A stretch of DNA of 64,000 nt from Coleofasciculaceae cyanobacterium (GTDB taxonomy: Bacteria > Cyanobacteriota > Cyanobacteriia > Cyanobacteriales > Xenococcaceae): NCBI GenBank assembly GCA_036703275.1, contig DATNPK010000108.1, positions 1 through 64,000 of the forward strand. The letters are read 5' to 3'. The notes beneath the pieces are model-generated. The model had not been told where the DNA came from. It saw only the letters and a list, made by a program, of their open reading frames with translations, and searched no databases. The first letter of the stretch is position 1. Every line of letters starts with the position of its first letter. Of this stretch, positions 26,546 through 35,452 are shown piece by piece. Position numbers and translations under genes: made by a program.

Positions 26546-28399
26546 TTAATGAGTTAACTCAACTTCTTCATGCTGCATCTGGTGATATCGCCATAATTGA
26601 CCGCGCTGCTGTAGTAGCTCTTGGTAAGTTCCCTGTTCTACAATGCGCCCTTTCTCTAACACCACTACTTTGTCGGCTTGCATAATCGTGGAAAGTCGAT
26701 GGGCAATAGTAATCACCGTTCGACCAACAGCTAGTTTTTCCAAAGACTGTTGAATCAATCGCTCCGAAACTGAATCTAAAGCACTAGTGGCTTCATCCAA
26801 AATCAAAATATTTGGATTCCTCAGTAAAGCTCTAGCGATCGCAATTCGCTGACGTTGACCACCAGACAAGCGGACTCCTCTGTCTCCTAACTGTGTATCA
26901 AAGCCTTCGGGCATCTGGTCGATAAACTCCAAGGCATTGGCTAGTCGGGCTGCTTCTCTAATAGCGGCTTCATCTGCTGTTGCGATCGCATAGGCGATAT
27001 TGTCACGCACCGATGCATTAAAAATAAATGTATTTTGACTGACTACGGCTAGTTTTTGCCGCAGGGAATTAATCTCAAATTCCCGCAAATTTACCCCATC
27101 GATGAGAATCTTACCCTCAATCGGATCGTAAAATCTAGGGATTAAATCCGCCAAGGTTGATTTGCCAGCACCGGATGCTCCAACTAACGCCACTGTAGTT
27201 CCTTGCAGAATGGACAGAGAAATTTGCTGTAAGATCGGCTCATTTGCATCATAGCCAAAATCTACATCTACAAATTCAATTGCTTGCTTCAACTTAGAAA
27301 ATTGGACTTTTCCATTTTCTAAATAGGGTTTATCATCGGTTCTCAAAAGTTGGTAAATATTGTCAAACGAACCAGACAGATTACTCAACCTAGCTCTAAT
27401 GCCATTAAGCTGACTTATTAGTGGCGTAATACGTAGCAACACTACTAAAAATGTCAAAAATGACGCTGAGTTTAGATATCCATTGGGGATGAGGAAAGCA
27501 AACCCTATAATCAAGATACCAAGAAGCATCAAAATTCCCGCACCTTCTGATAAAGGTTCGACTAATGCTCTGATCTCCATCGCTTTGTTCATCGCTTCCA
27601 CAATTTCAGAGCTCGCCTTATCACAGCGTTGGCGTTCAAAGTCCTGACCAGCGAAAGCTTGAACTGTACGAATGCCTTGAATAAACTCCAGTGATACTGA
27701 GGAATACTTAGCATTAGCTGTAGTTACGTCAAAACTAGCTTCCCTTACCTTACGTAGCAGCGTTGATAGCCCTACCGACACTAGGATCAATAGCATCACT
27801 GAAATAATCGTCAACTGCCAGGACAACAATAACATTGAGATGGCAAAGACTACCAAGGTTTCTGCCTTAGTCAGTAAAGTAGAAACATTCATCAAAGCCA
27901 TGATAATCTGGCCAATTTCACCAGTCAGGCTGTTGATTAAATTTCCCGAACGAGTCTTGCTAAAGTAAGCCAGAGAAAGAGCTTGCAACTGCTCAAAAAT
28001 CCGCAGGCGCAGCCGATATCCTAAATTAATTTGCGCCTGAAAACTATAAAGCTGTCCAAAATAGGTAAAGCCTAGACGTAATAGGTTGGTCAGAAAAATT
28101 AAACCCGTAATTCGATAAAGTCTTTCAGTAGCAGGAGCATTAATTGCTAAAATCCAGATATCAATCCAGTTAATTCCGGTTTGAACTGGTGCTGCATTAG
28201 GATTAGTAAAACTTTGGATGAAAGAAAGGATAAAACCAACCCCGAAACCTTCAAAAGCTGCCGCTAGCAACGTAAACGTGATGGCTAATATAGTAATCCT
28301 ACGAAAGTGTTTGAACTCTCGCAGAATAAAATATTTATCTCGCCAGAAGCTATTAGCTTTGAAAAACTTGCGGATTATTGTGGGAGTTTTGATGAGCAT
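26546..28399 (-). CDS. ABC exporter (fused membrane and ATPase domains), flippase type
   Basis: 617 residues. Five to six membrane helices occupy about residues 30-325. The ATPase domain has VALVGASGAGKSTL (Walker A), LSGGQRQRIAIAR (signature), NILILDEATSALD (Walker B) and the switch histidine in TIAHRLST. The half-transporter layout matches MsbA and PglK/WlaB. No Wzx flippase gene was recognised in this locus, so this protein may flip the lipid-linked repeat unit, as PglK does for N-glycans. Export of another compound is the alternative. Confidence 0.9.
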   Translation of the reverse strand: MLIKTPTIIRKFFKANSFWRDKYFILREFKHFRRITILAITFTLLAAAFEGFGVGFILSFIQSFTNPNAAPVQTGINWIDIWILAINAPATERLYRITGLIFLTNLLRLGFTYFGQLYSFQAQINLGYRLRLRIFEQLQALSLAYFSKTRSGNLINSLTGEIGQIIMALMNVSTLLTKAETLVVFAISMLLLSWQLTIISVMLLILVSVGLSTLLRKVREASFDVTTANAKYSSVSLEFIQGIRTVQAFAGQDFERQRCDKASSEIVEAMNKAMEIRALVEPLSEGAGILMLLGILIIGFAFLIPNGYLNSASFLTFLVVLLRITPLISQLNGIRARLSNLSGSFDNIYQLLRTDDKPYLENGKVQFSKLKQAIEFVDVDFGYDANEPILQQISLSILQGTTVALVGASGAGKSTLADLIPRFYDPIEGKILIDGVNLREFEINSLRQKLAVVSQNTFIFNASVRDNIAYAIATADEAAIREAARLANALEFIDQMPEGFDTQLGDRGVRLSGGQRQRIAIARALLRNPNILILDEATSALDSVSERLIQQSLEKLAVGRTVITIAHRLSTIMQADKVVVLEKGRIVEQGTYQELLQQRGQLWRYHQMQHEEVELTH

Positions 28400-28426
28400 G
28401 TAGATTTACTAGACATATTTATATAC

Positions 28427-29164
28427 TTACTTGCTCCGTGTGCCGATTACACGGGCGGGAACACCAACGGCGATCTCACCATCCTGTATATCTCGATCGA
28501 CTACCGCACCAGAACCAATTACCGCGCCTTTGCCAATGCGTATTCCTTCTAAGACGATCGCACCATGACCTAACCAGACATCATCGTCTACAACAATGCC
28601 TTTTTTGGTTGGTAATGTTTGGTTTTGAATCAGTCCATCAGGTGTAATGTTACTATCGCCAAGATAAAATCCACAGTTTGAGGCAATTTGTACGCCACAG
28701 CCAATTTGAATTGGTGCTTGGTATGCCGAAAACTGGCAGCGTGGTTGAATATGAGTATCCGAACCAATTTTCAAACTGCCGCCATCACCAGTCTGAATGC
28801 AGATATCATTATGCAAATAAACGAGATCGCCTAGCTCCACTGAACCGCCATTACAATCCTCAAAAATTGTGACGCGATCGCCAATAAAAATATTTGCTCC
28901 TAGCTGTAAATTACTATGAGCAATAGTTGCACTAGGGGCAATATAACCAGCCTCGTAGTAACGAGCAAAAGTACGACGCATTTTATAAGGCGGGGCTAAC
29001 CAAGTTGCTAACCAGGTAGTAATTCTGCCCCAATAGCCCAATCCAGCAAAGCGCAGCCAAAAGTATGACCAGGTAGTTGCAATTACCGTTTTGATTCCTT
29101 TAGCTTGCCAAAGTTGCCAAAAACGCTGCCAGATACTAAATTGAGACAGTTTAATTAAATTCAT
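28427..29164 (-). CDS. Left-handed beta-helix acyltransferase, paralogue 2
   Basis: 245 residues, closely related to the protein at 24757. Shared segments include [40 protein letters not shown] and the ending VGVPARVIGTRSK. The position of the usual catalytic histidine differs: this copy has FYLGDSNITPDG where paralogue 1 has [12 protein letters not shown]. Either activity is lost or another residue serves. It is the first gene after the sulfotransferase at 29232 in the reading direction of the operon. Confidence 0.8.
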   Translation of the reverse strand: MNLIKLSQFSIWQRFWQLWQAKGIKTVIATTWSYFWLRFAGLGYWGRITTWLATWLAPPYKMRRTFARYYEAGYIAPSATIAHSNLQLGANIFIGDRVTIFEDCNGGSVELGDLVYLHNDICIQTGDGGSLKIGSDTHIQPRCQFSAYQAPIQIGCGVQIASNCGFYLGDSNITPDGLIQNQTLPTKKGIVVDDDVWLGHGAIVLEGIRIGKGAVIGSGAVVDRDIQDGEIAVGVPARVIGTRSK

Positions 29165-29231
29165 GAGCCAAGTTTAATCAGGTTTATAAGATTGAAGGTC
29201 AACAATTCACGGTTCTACTAACTCTTCTCTA

Positions 29232-30056
29232 TTAATTCCAATCAAAATCCACCCCTAATAGTTCGTATAATTTTTGGTTATGAGGTTGGAAATATTCAAT
29301 TAAACGTTTTCTAGTGTTAGGTTCTATCGTTTGGCAATAAAGATTGTTATTGTATTTCTGATATTTTTTGGGCGACCAATCGGGCAATTTTAAGAAATCA
29401 AGCACCTGTGTAAATATTGCTTCTGGATGATTGAAAAAATCTTCACTTTTTAAAATTAGTAACTGTTGTTTATTAAACAGCTTTAACCAGTTTTTAAGCT
29501 GCTCGGCATAAAGACCTGAAGCTAAATAGGTATAGTTATAGGCTGGACTACTTTTAAGCTCCAATTCTCGACTTTCATTTTCAATCTGCCTAACTCTCGA
29601 TTCTTCTTGGGCGATCGCCTCTTCAAAAGAAAGGTTTTCTCTGCCAATCCTTTTAGTGTGATGATAGTGGGAGTAAGCTCGATCCACGGGGTTTCTGAGT
29701 AAGGCAATTAGTTTGACTTCGGGTAGCGTCGCCGCGATTCTCTCAGGAGCTTGAGGATGACAAATATAGCTAGCAGTTGCTTCTCCTGTAATTAAATCTT
29801 GTGAATCTAATTTGGGTAATGATATCGGAAAAAAGCTTTTATACCAAGCATTACCTCGGTCGTAATAAATATTGAAATAAGAAACCTCTTTCCAGGTTGG
29901 CGCACCAATATTGGGATGTCCGCTCAAGTAATGGAACAGAGAAGTCGTGCCACATTTTTTTGCCCCAATAATCAAAAAGCTGGGCATAATTCTCATTGGG
30001 CTGGTGGCAATTCTACCTGACCTATTAAATACTTTTTTAACTAATTTAATGTTCAT
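29232..30056 (-). CDS. Sulfotransferase (heparan/NodH type)
   Basis: About 274 residues from the ATG at 30056 (MNIKLVKKVFN), which directly follows the stop of the upstream glycosyltransferase gene. The 5'-phosphosulfate loop is IIGAKKCGTTSLFHYLSGHP, and LIALLRNPVDRAYSHYHH is the 3'-phosphate-binding element. PTWKEVSYFN after the loop is typical of heparan-sulfate N/O-sulfotransferase relatives. It should sulfate a sugar of the repeat unit with PAPS. The length is complete. Confidence 0.9.
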   Translation of the reverse strand: MNIKLVKKVFNRSGRIATSPMRIMPSFLIIGAKKCGTTSLFHYLSGHPNIGAPTWKEVSYFNIYYDRGNAWYKSFFPISLPKLDSQDLITGEATASYICHPQAPERIAATLPEVKLIALLRNPVDRAYSHYHHTKRIGRENLSFEEAIAQEESRVRQIENESRELELKSSPAYNYTYLASGLYAEQLKNWLKLFNKQQLLILKSEDFFNHPEAIFTQVLDFLKLPDWSPKKYQKYNNNLYCQTIEPNTRKRLIEYFQPHNQKLYELLGVDFDWN

Positions 30057-30057
30057 A

Positions 30058-31272
30058 TCAACTCGTTTTTTGCTCATATTTCACGTTACCTTGAACATCC
30101 GTAATTTCTTTTTCCACCGAATTATTGATAGCTCGATCTAAAATCTGCTCAACAACTTCTTGATACCGAGTTATGCTAAAGGTATTTAGGACTTTTTGGC
30201 GAGTTTGTTCCCAGTCCACAGGATTAGCTGTACCGTCGGCAATTGATAGAATTGATTCAGCGATCGCTTCAGGCAAAGGTTTGCAAGTCCACAGGTCTGT
30301 TTCTGGGTTTAAAAACTCTTGGAGGGATGGAGACTTCATAGTTAGAGTAGGAATTCCCATCGAGAGAGACTCGACTAGCTTGGTGGGGAAGGTATTATAT
30401 GCTTTATCCGTATTGCCAAAGATGCCTAATGCTAGATCGCAATTTTCTACTAAATAGCGTGGCAAAGAATCATCGTAAAAAGTTAAATCCTTTCTCAGAA
30501 AAACAGAGGAATCGAGTTGAGCAAGTCGAATTTTTTCGACATAAACATTATATTCAGAGTTATTTATACCAAACAAATTACAGGTAAATTTTACTTCTCT
30601 TTTCTTTAAAAGCTCCATAGCTTTAATGATGTTGTCTAGTCCATGCAGAGGCAGGAATGAACCCCACCAGCAAATTTGCAAAATACTATTCTCTCTAAAT
30701 ATTTTTTGATGCACTAGTGTAGAACTACTAAAAAGAGGAGCAACGAAAACTTTATCTCGGTCAATTTTTATCCCTAATTTCTTTTCCCAGTAAGCAGGTT
30801 CGTAATTAGAGGTATTAATAATATAATCTGGTTGACACAGAGCTAATTTATCTCTACGTATCTCTATTGCTGTTTTTTGTATTCCTTCATTATATTTTTT
30901 TCTCTCTTCTAGTAAGTTATCGTAAAGAGAAACATGGTTTTCAAGAATCAGCTTTTTTCTGAATATTTTAGCAACTAAAATTGCATTCTCAACTAAGTGA
31001 TTATTGAGGGGCAAAATATAAATTACGTCAGTAAAAAGTGTTTTTATTATTAGTTCTATTAAATGAATTCTGGATAATATTTTATTTATAAAAGAGTCAG
31101 AACTTTTTTGTGTATTACAATAGAAGTTGGGGCAAACAAAAGATGTAAAATATCTAGAATATAGCAAGAATTTGATTAAACTATGACAGCGATAATGGGC
31201 TGCTTGAATATTTCCGTACAATAAAATCTTGCATGGTTTTTGATTGGTTGATATGCTGTTTTGGACTAACAT
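30058..31272 (-). CDS. Glycosyltransferase family 4-like
   Basis: 404 residues, GT-B fold. The C-terminal domain shows ILQICWWGSFLPLHGLDNIIKA and then NTFPTKLVESLSMGIPTLTM, a version of the EX7E donor-binding region. The N-terminal half is rich in lysine, isoleucine and asparagine and is more AT-rich than neighbouring genes, a possible sign of separate acquisition. It abuts the sulfotransferase at 29232, suggesting co-translation. The donor sugar is unknown. Confidence 0.82.
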   Translation of the reverse strand: MLVQNSISTNQKPCKILLYGNIQAAHYRCHSLIKFLLYSRYFTSFVCPNFYCNTQKSSDSFINKILSRIHLIELIIKTLFTDVIYILPLNNHLVENAILVAKIFRKKLILENHVSLYDNLLEERKKYNEGIQKTAIEIRRDKLALCQPDYIINTSNYEPAYWEKKLGIKIDRDKVFVAPLFSSSTLVHQKIFRENSILQICWWGSFLPLHGLDNIIKAMELLKKREVKFTCNLFGINNSEYNVYVEKIRLAQLDSSVFLRKDLTFYDDSLPRYLVENCDLALGIFGNTDKAYNTFPTKLVESLSMGIPTLTMKSPSLQEFLNPETDLWTCKPLPEAIAESILSIADGTANPVDWEQTRQKVLNTFSITRYQEVVEQILDRAINNSVEKEITDVQGNVKYEQKTS

Positions 31273-31324
31273 TTATTTGCTTGTTTATAATTATTGTGGC
31301 TTGGCTTGACAAATTTTGTCTCAA

Positions 31325-32185
31325 TCACCATACTTGCCATTGATCGAGAGTGAGTCCAGTCAAAGAAGCTAATTGACGATTTTTTGGCATAAAATACTCG
31401 GAGAGAAATAATTGATCTGTCTCGGATATAGGAGGAATTTTTTTGCTGAAATCTGTAGTTAATTTTTTACAGGTTTTTCTTAAAAGAGATGGAGCAAAAT
31501 GACTATGACCCCACATATCTAAAGTAAAAAATAACCTGTTACACTGACGACCGACCAAGTTTACAGACCGAGATTTATTTTTTGGTGCTTCTAAGTGTAC
31601 TTTGATATTTTCCGAGCTAACTCCCATAAATTGGAAACATTCTTCAGCTACCTTTGCTGGATTTTTTTTCAGATCCTCAAACAAAATAAATAGAAAGGAA
31701 TCAAGAGAGAAATATTCTAGCCATAGAGCTAGTTGTCCGTGGTAATTACTCACATCGAGGTAGAAAAAGTCACTCTTGATCGCTTCTCCAAATTTTTTGC
31801 CTTCGCACCCAATATTAAAATAGTGCCAATATGCCGAGTACGTTCTCTCTATGGGATCTCTTAGTAAATAAATAAATTTTGCCTTGGGAGAGATAGAATG
31901 AACTCTTTGCGGAACACCTTCTAAGCGCCCTCTCTTTCTTTTAGAATTATTTTCACTTAAGGGTGCCATAGCGTATGTTGTTGAAGCGTCAAGACACACA
32001 GAGCTTTCATAATTAGCAAAGTTACTCTGATACCAATCCAAACCTCTATAAAAGTAAGTTGTAAAAAAGTGTGGTTCTTTTGTTCTTGCGATACAAATAT
32101 CGGGATGTTGGGATAGCAAATATGCCAGGCTCGTTGTCCCTGCTTTTTGTGAGCCAATGAGATATACTTCTGGTGGAAAAGACAT
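31325..32185 (-). CDS. Sulfotransferase (Sulfotransfer_1/3 type)
   Basis: 286 residues. EVYLIGSQKAGTTSLAYLLS (6-25) is the 5'-phosphosulfate loop, and FIYLLRDPIERTYSAYWHY the 3'-phosphate-binding element. TKEPHFFTTYFYRGLDWYQ between them is typical for the family. The stop is one base from the start of its neighbour at 32187. With two further sulfotransferases within 3 kb, the repeat unit probably carries sulfate at several positions. Confidence 0.9.
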   Translation of the reverse strand: MSFPPEVYLIGSQKAGTTSLAYLLSQHPDICIARTKEPHFFTTYFYRGLDWYQSNFANYESSVCLDASTTYAMAPLSENNSKRKRGRLEGVPQRVHSISPKAKFIYLLRDPIERTYSAYWHYFNIGCEGKKFGEAIKSDFFYLDVSNYHGQLALWLEYFSLDSFLFILFEDLKKNPAKVAEECFQFMGVSSENIKVHLEAPKNKSRSVNLVGRQCNRLFFTLDMWGHSHFAPSLLRKTCKKLTTDFSKKIPPISETDQLFLSEYFMPKNRQLASLTGLTLDQWQVW

Positions 32186-32186
32186 C

Positions 32187-33062
32187 TTATAATACCTTTC
32201 TTTGATTTAATTCTTTATAAATTCTATTTACGGCTCGATTATAAATAGTATTTGCTCGGTAATAAAGTTTATTAGGGCTGGATATATTTGCTTGTTGAAA
32301 TTCTTTAAGTTCTCGATTAAAAGAAACCTCTTGTCTCTCAATAAGCTCTTCAAAAATGGCTTTGGCATATTCATATAGCTGTAGGTCAAATTCATTGAGA
32401 TTTTCAATTAATCTCAAGGTATCTTGGTCAATATCTTTTGGTTTTCTAGAAATATTACTTTTATCATAAAAAGGAATTTTCCAGCCCAAAATTTTCTGCA
32501 AAAGGAGCAAGCTTTCATCAAATCTTTCTGAAAGACCAATAAATTTAAAATACTTGTGAATATTTCTTTGAGCAATGTCTAGACTTTCCCGGTCACAACA
32601 AAGTTTTTGGCTTTTATTGTGGTCTGATAATTGACTTTGCAAAACTATTCCAGCAAAGTTCTTAGTCATGCCATTTTGCACCCCAGGATATGTTTGAACA
32701 AACTCTTTAAGCGATAGATCTAAAAATTCGGGATTTTTAGTTTTTTGATAGTAATAATACATCGAAATTACCCGACTAACTGGCTCACGTAAAAACGTGA
32801 TATATGTATAAGGCTGCTGTAAAAAATTATGTAAGCCAAAGCCTAAATGGGTGTTAATAATCTTAATTTTTTTTCTTTGGGACTCAGATAAATTCTTAAG
32901 TTTATCAATACGTTGAGCATGAGGTCCTGAAGAACCGTAAAGTTCACAAATGGCACTCGGTGGAAACTGATATTGAATGATGTATCTTAATGTAGTTCCT
33001 GCGGTTTTGGGAATATGCAGAAAAATAATTACTGGTTTTTCCATAGCATTTAGCTTTTCCAT
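32187..33062 (-). CDS. Sulfotransferase, family 2 type
   Basis: 291 residues. IFLHIPKTAGTTLRYIIQYQ is the canonical 5'-phosphosulfate loop and YITFLREPVSRVISMYYYYQ the 3'-phosphate-binding element, as in heparan 2-O-type and bacterial family 2 sulfotransferases. The first codons contain a near-repeat (MEKLNAMEKPV), so translation may start at the second methionine (33044). The gene abuts the sulfotransferase at 31325. The C-terminal third is charged, with helical segments. Confidence 0.88.
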   Translation of the reverse strand: MEKLNAMEKPVIIFLHIPKTAGTTLRYIIQYQFPPSAICELYGSSGPHAQRIDKLKNLSESQRKKIKIINTHLGFGLHNFLQQPYTYITFLREPVSRVISMYYYYQKTKNPEFLDLSLKEFVQTYPGVQNGMTKNFAGIVLQSQLSDHNKSQKLCCDRESLDIAQRNIHKYFKFIGLSERFDESLLLLQKILGWKIPFYDKSNISRKPKDIDQDTLRLIENLNEFDLQLYEYAKAIFEELIERQEVSFNRELKEFQQANISSPNKLYYRANTIYNRAVNRIYKELNQRKVL

Positions 33063-33086
33063 AGCATTGTTTTATTTAATGCGAAC

Positions 33087-34211
33087 TTAGGGCATTAAAG
33101 AATCATATATTTCTTCTAATTTGGCAGTTTGCTTGCGAATATCGAAGCTCTCATTAATTAACTCCCTTCCCTGCTGTCCCATCTTTTTGCCCAAGGGGCG
33201 ATCGCTCAATAGAATATCTAGCTTTTGGGCCAAACACTCATCGTCTTTTTCTGATACTAAAAAACCTGTCTCGCCATCGATGACGGCTTCAGGAATGCCA
33301 CTATGATAGGTGGAAACCACTGGCACGGCACAAGCAGAGGCTTCGAGAATTACAATCGGTAAACCCTCGCATTCACCACTTTTAGCTGTTTGACTGGGGA
33401 GAGCAAAGATTTCTGCTTGCTGCATTAGTTGCAGTACCTTCTCGTGAGGCTGCGCTCCTAAAAAACGGACACGGCGATCGATACCAAGCTGTTTAGCTAA
33501 TGTTTGTAATTTCCCTGTTAAAGATCCGTGTCCTACCTGAAGCAACTTGACATCAGGATGTTTGGCAGCAATGCGGGCAAAAGCACGCAACAGTGTAGCA
33601 ATGCCTTTTTTCTCTGTATGTCTACCTACACAAAGAATGTATCGTTTATCATCTTGTTGAGGAACAGGAGAGAACTTGAAAGTATCTACACCAATATAGT
33701 GCTGAATAATTTTTTCTTGAGGATAGCCCTGCTCAATAAGTTTGTGCTGAATAAACTTGGAAACGGCAATAAAGACTGAAGCCTTTCTTTTTAGCTCTTG
33801 TTCATGAAAAAGAAACTGATAATACAGTAGCTTTCCCGTACGCCAAATAGCTTTACGGGTCAGAGTAATATCATAACCATGAAAAGTTACTACCAAAGGA
33901 ATTTTCAGCTTCTCAGCCAGGGGCATAGCATAAACTCCATTAGGACCAAAATGGGCATGAATCAAACTTAAATTATTAAAATTAGACCAATGATTTCTAA
34001 ACAGGTCAGGATTTTGAGTCAAGAGATAATTTATTTGCCTGAGCTTAAATTTGTCATCTTGGCTGAGAGCAATGTGGGGTAAGGATGTTGACTTTAAAAG
34101 AGTATTAGTGACAAATGTTGGTTCGTATTGATGCAAATGATTACCTTGCTCGATTACAAAAGCCTCAGAAATACGCGGAAAAGTTCTGAGATAAATACCG
34201 ATGGGTTTCAT
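33087..34211 (-). CDS. Glycosyltransferase family 4 (colanic-acid WcaL-like)
   Basis: 374 residues. The N-terminal segment IGIYLRTFPRISEAFVIEQ matches transferases that recognise lipid-linked acceptors. VVTFHGYDITLTRK follows. The C-terminal domain has YILCVGRHTEKKGIATLLRAF and the EX7E motif in GECEGLPIVILEASACAVP. It overlaps the upstream transferase by four bases (ATGA), so translation is coupled. It probably adds a sugar in alpha linkage. Confidence 0.9.
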   Translation of the reverse strand: MKPIGIYLRTFPRISEAFVIEQGNHLHQYEPTFVTNTLLKSTSLPHIALSQDDKFKLRQINYLLTQNPDLFRNHWSNFNNLSLIHAHFGPNGVYAMPLAEKLKIPLVVTFHGYDITLTRKAIWRTGKLLYYQFLFHEQELKRKASVFIAVSKFIQHKLIEQGYPQEKIIQHYIGVDTFKFSPVPQQDDKRYILCVGRHTEKKGIATLLRAFARIAAKHPDVKLLQVGHGSLTGKLQTLAKQLGIDRRVRFLGAQPHEKVLQLMQQAEIFALPSQTAKSGECEGLPIVILEASACAVPVVSTYHSGIPEAVIDGETGFLVSEKDDECLAQKLDILLSDRPLGKKMGQQGRELINESFDIRKQTAKLEEIYDSLMP

Positions 34212-35410
34212 CTTTTAGTCACTAATGTGCTGATAGTTTGCTTTTGATTAGCTATGGGAGAATTAAGATTGACAATCTCCACGATCTTTTGAGCATACTT
34301 TGCAGGGCTACAATGGGACTCGACCCATTTTTGACCTTGAGCCAGAACCAGGGAAGTATTGGCATCCTCAGCAACACGAATAATGGTTTGAGCCACAGCC
34401 ATCGGATTGTCAGGGTCAACAGTCCACTGGGACGCAAAGTTGTCCAAAATCTCGCCAATACCGCCAGTCTTGCTGCCAACTACTGGCACTCCACAGGCGA
34501 TTGCTTCGACCACGGTACGTCCAAAAGGCTCGCGAGGAGCAAGAGTAACCACCACGTCGGCATATTGATAGTAGTCTTTGATCGCAAAAGTAGGAGGCAA
34601 AATTGTCAATCGTTCCGCGACACCTAATTGTTCTGCTAACTCCAGCAAGGTGCTGGTATGCAGCTTATTAGGAGAATAGTCCTGTCCGATAATGACTCCG
34701 TGGTAGTGGTGTCCTAAATGTTTCAGCTGGGCTAAGACTAAAATCAATCCTCGCAGATTCTTGTCATTGATATGTCCTGGCTCGGTGATCCGAGATGGGG
34801 TAAACATGATTTTCGCCCCAGAAGCCAGAATTGGCTGCAACCCTAGTGTGGGAGAATTAGTAGTGGGGCTATCGCTAAAGTCTGTAATATTTACTGGTTG
34901 ATAGAGAATCCCTTCAATTTTGGCAGTAAAGGCCTGATTAATATGTTTAGCCGTGAAGTAAGAATTACAGATAGCATTAGGGGAAAGACAAGCAAAAATA
35001 AATCTTCTCGCTAAATTACCAAGAGGATTGTAAGAAGAGGCGAGATCGTGGAAAAAATGAAAGACGGGGCGCGAACTCCAGCACAGGGCAGGTATTGCTA
35101 GGGCAATGCTAGGTAAGAGATGACTACAGGAAAAACAATTATCTAATAATAAAGGCCAATCGTTGGGTTTTTGATTAACCCAACGATTGGCCAGCTTAAA
35201 AAACTGACGATTCGGTGCTGGGATTGACTGTAAACAGTAACCATAACCCAAGTGCTGTAGATAATCCTCCATGAGTGAACCAGACTGTACGAGGACACAC
35301 AACTGGTCAGATAAGCCGCACTGCTCAAATCCCTTGATCATTAAACCTAAAGAAACTGTTATACCGCCTAGAGCGGCACAAGACGATGGAAAAATTATCA
35401 GCTTACGCAT
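34208..35410 (-). CDS. Glycosyltransferase family 4
   Basis: 400 residues, GT-B. The start is LIIFPSSCAALGGITVSLGL, with a glycine-rich loop of the acceptor domain. The C-terminal domain contains MFTPSRITEPGHINDKNLRG and the donor-binding EPFGRTVVEAIACGVPVVGS with the EX7E pair. It is translationally coupled to the gene at 33087. It follows the polymerase gene in the operon, with a gap of about 40 bases. Confidence 0.88.
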   Translation of the reverse strand: MRKLIIFPSSCAALGGITVSLGLMIKGFEQCGLSDQLCVLVQSGSLMEDYLQHLGYGYCLQSIPAPNRQFFKLANRWVNQKPNDWPLLLDNCFSCSHLLPSIALAIPALCWSSRPVFHFFHDLASSYNPLGNLARRFIFACLSPNAICNSYFTAKHINQAFTAKIEGILYQPVNITDFSDSPTTNSPTLGLQPILASGAKIMFTPSRITEPGHINDKNLRGLILVLAQLKHLGHHYHGVIIGQDYSPNKLHTSTLLELAEQLGVAERLTILPPTFAIKDYYQYADVVVTLAPREPFGRTVVEAIACGVPVVGSKTGGIGEILDNFASQWTVDPDNPMAVAQTIIRVAEDANTSLVLAQGQKWVESHCSPAKYAQKIVEIVNLNSPIANQKQTISTLVTKR

Positions 35411-35452
35411 AATATCTAAATATATGTTAAATCCCCAAATCTCAGATTAAAG

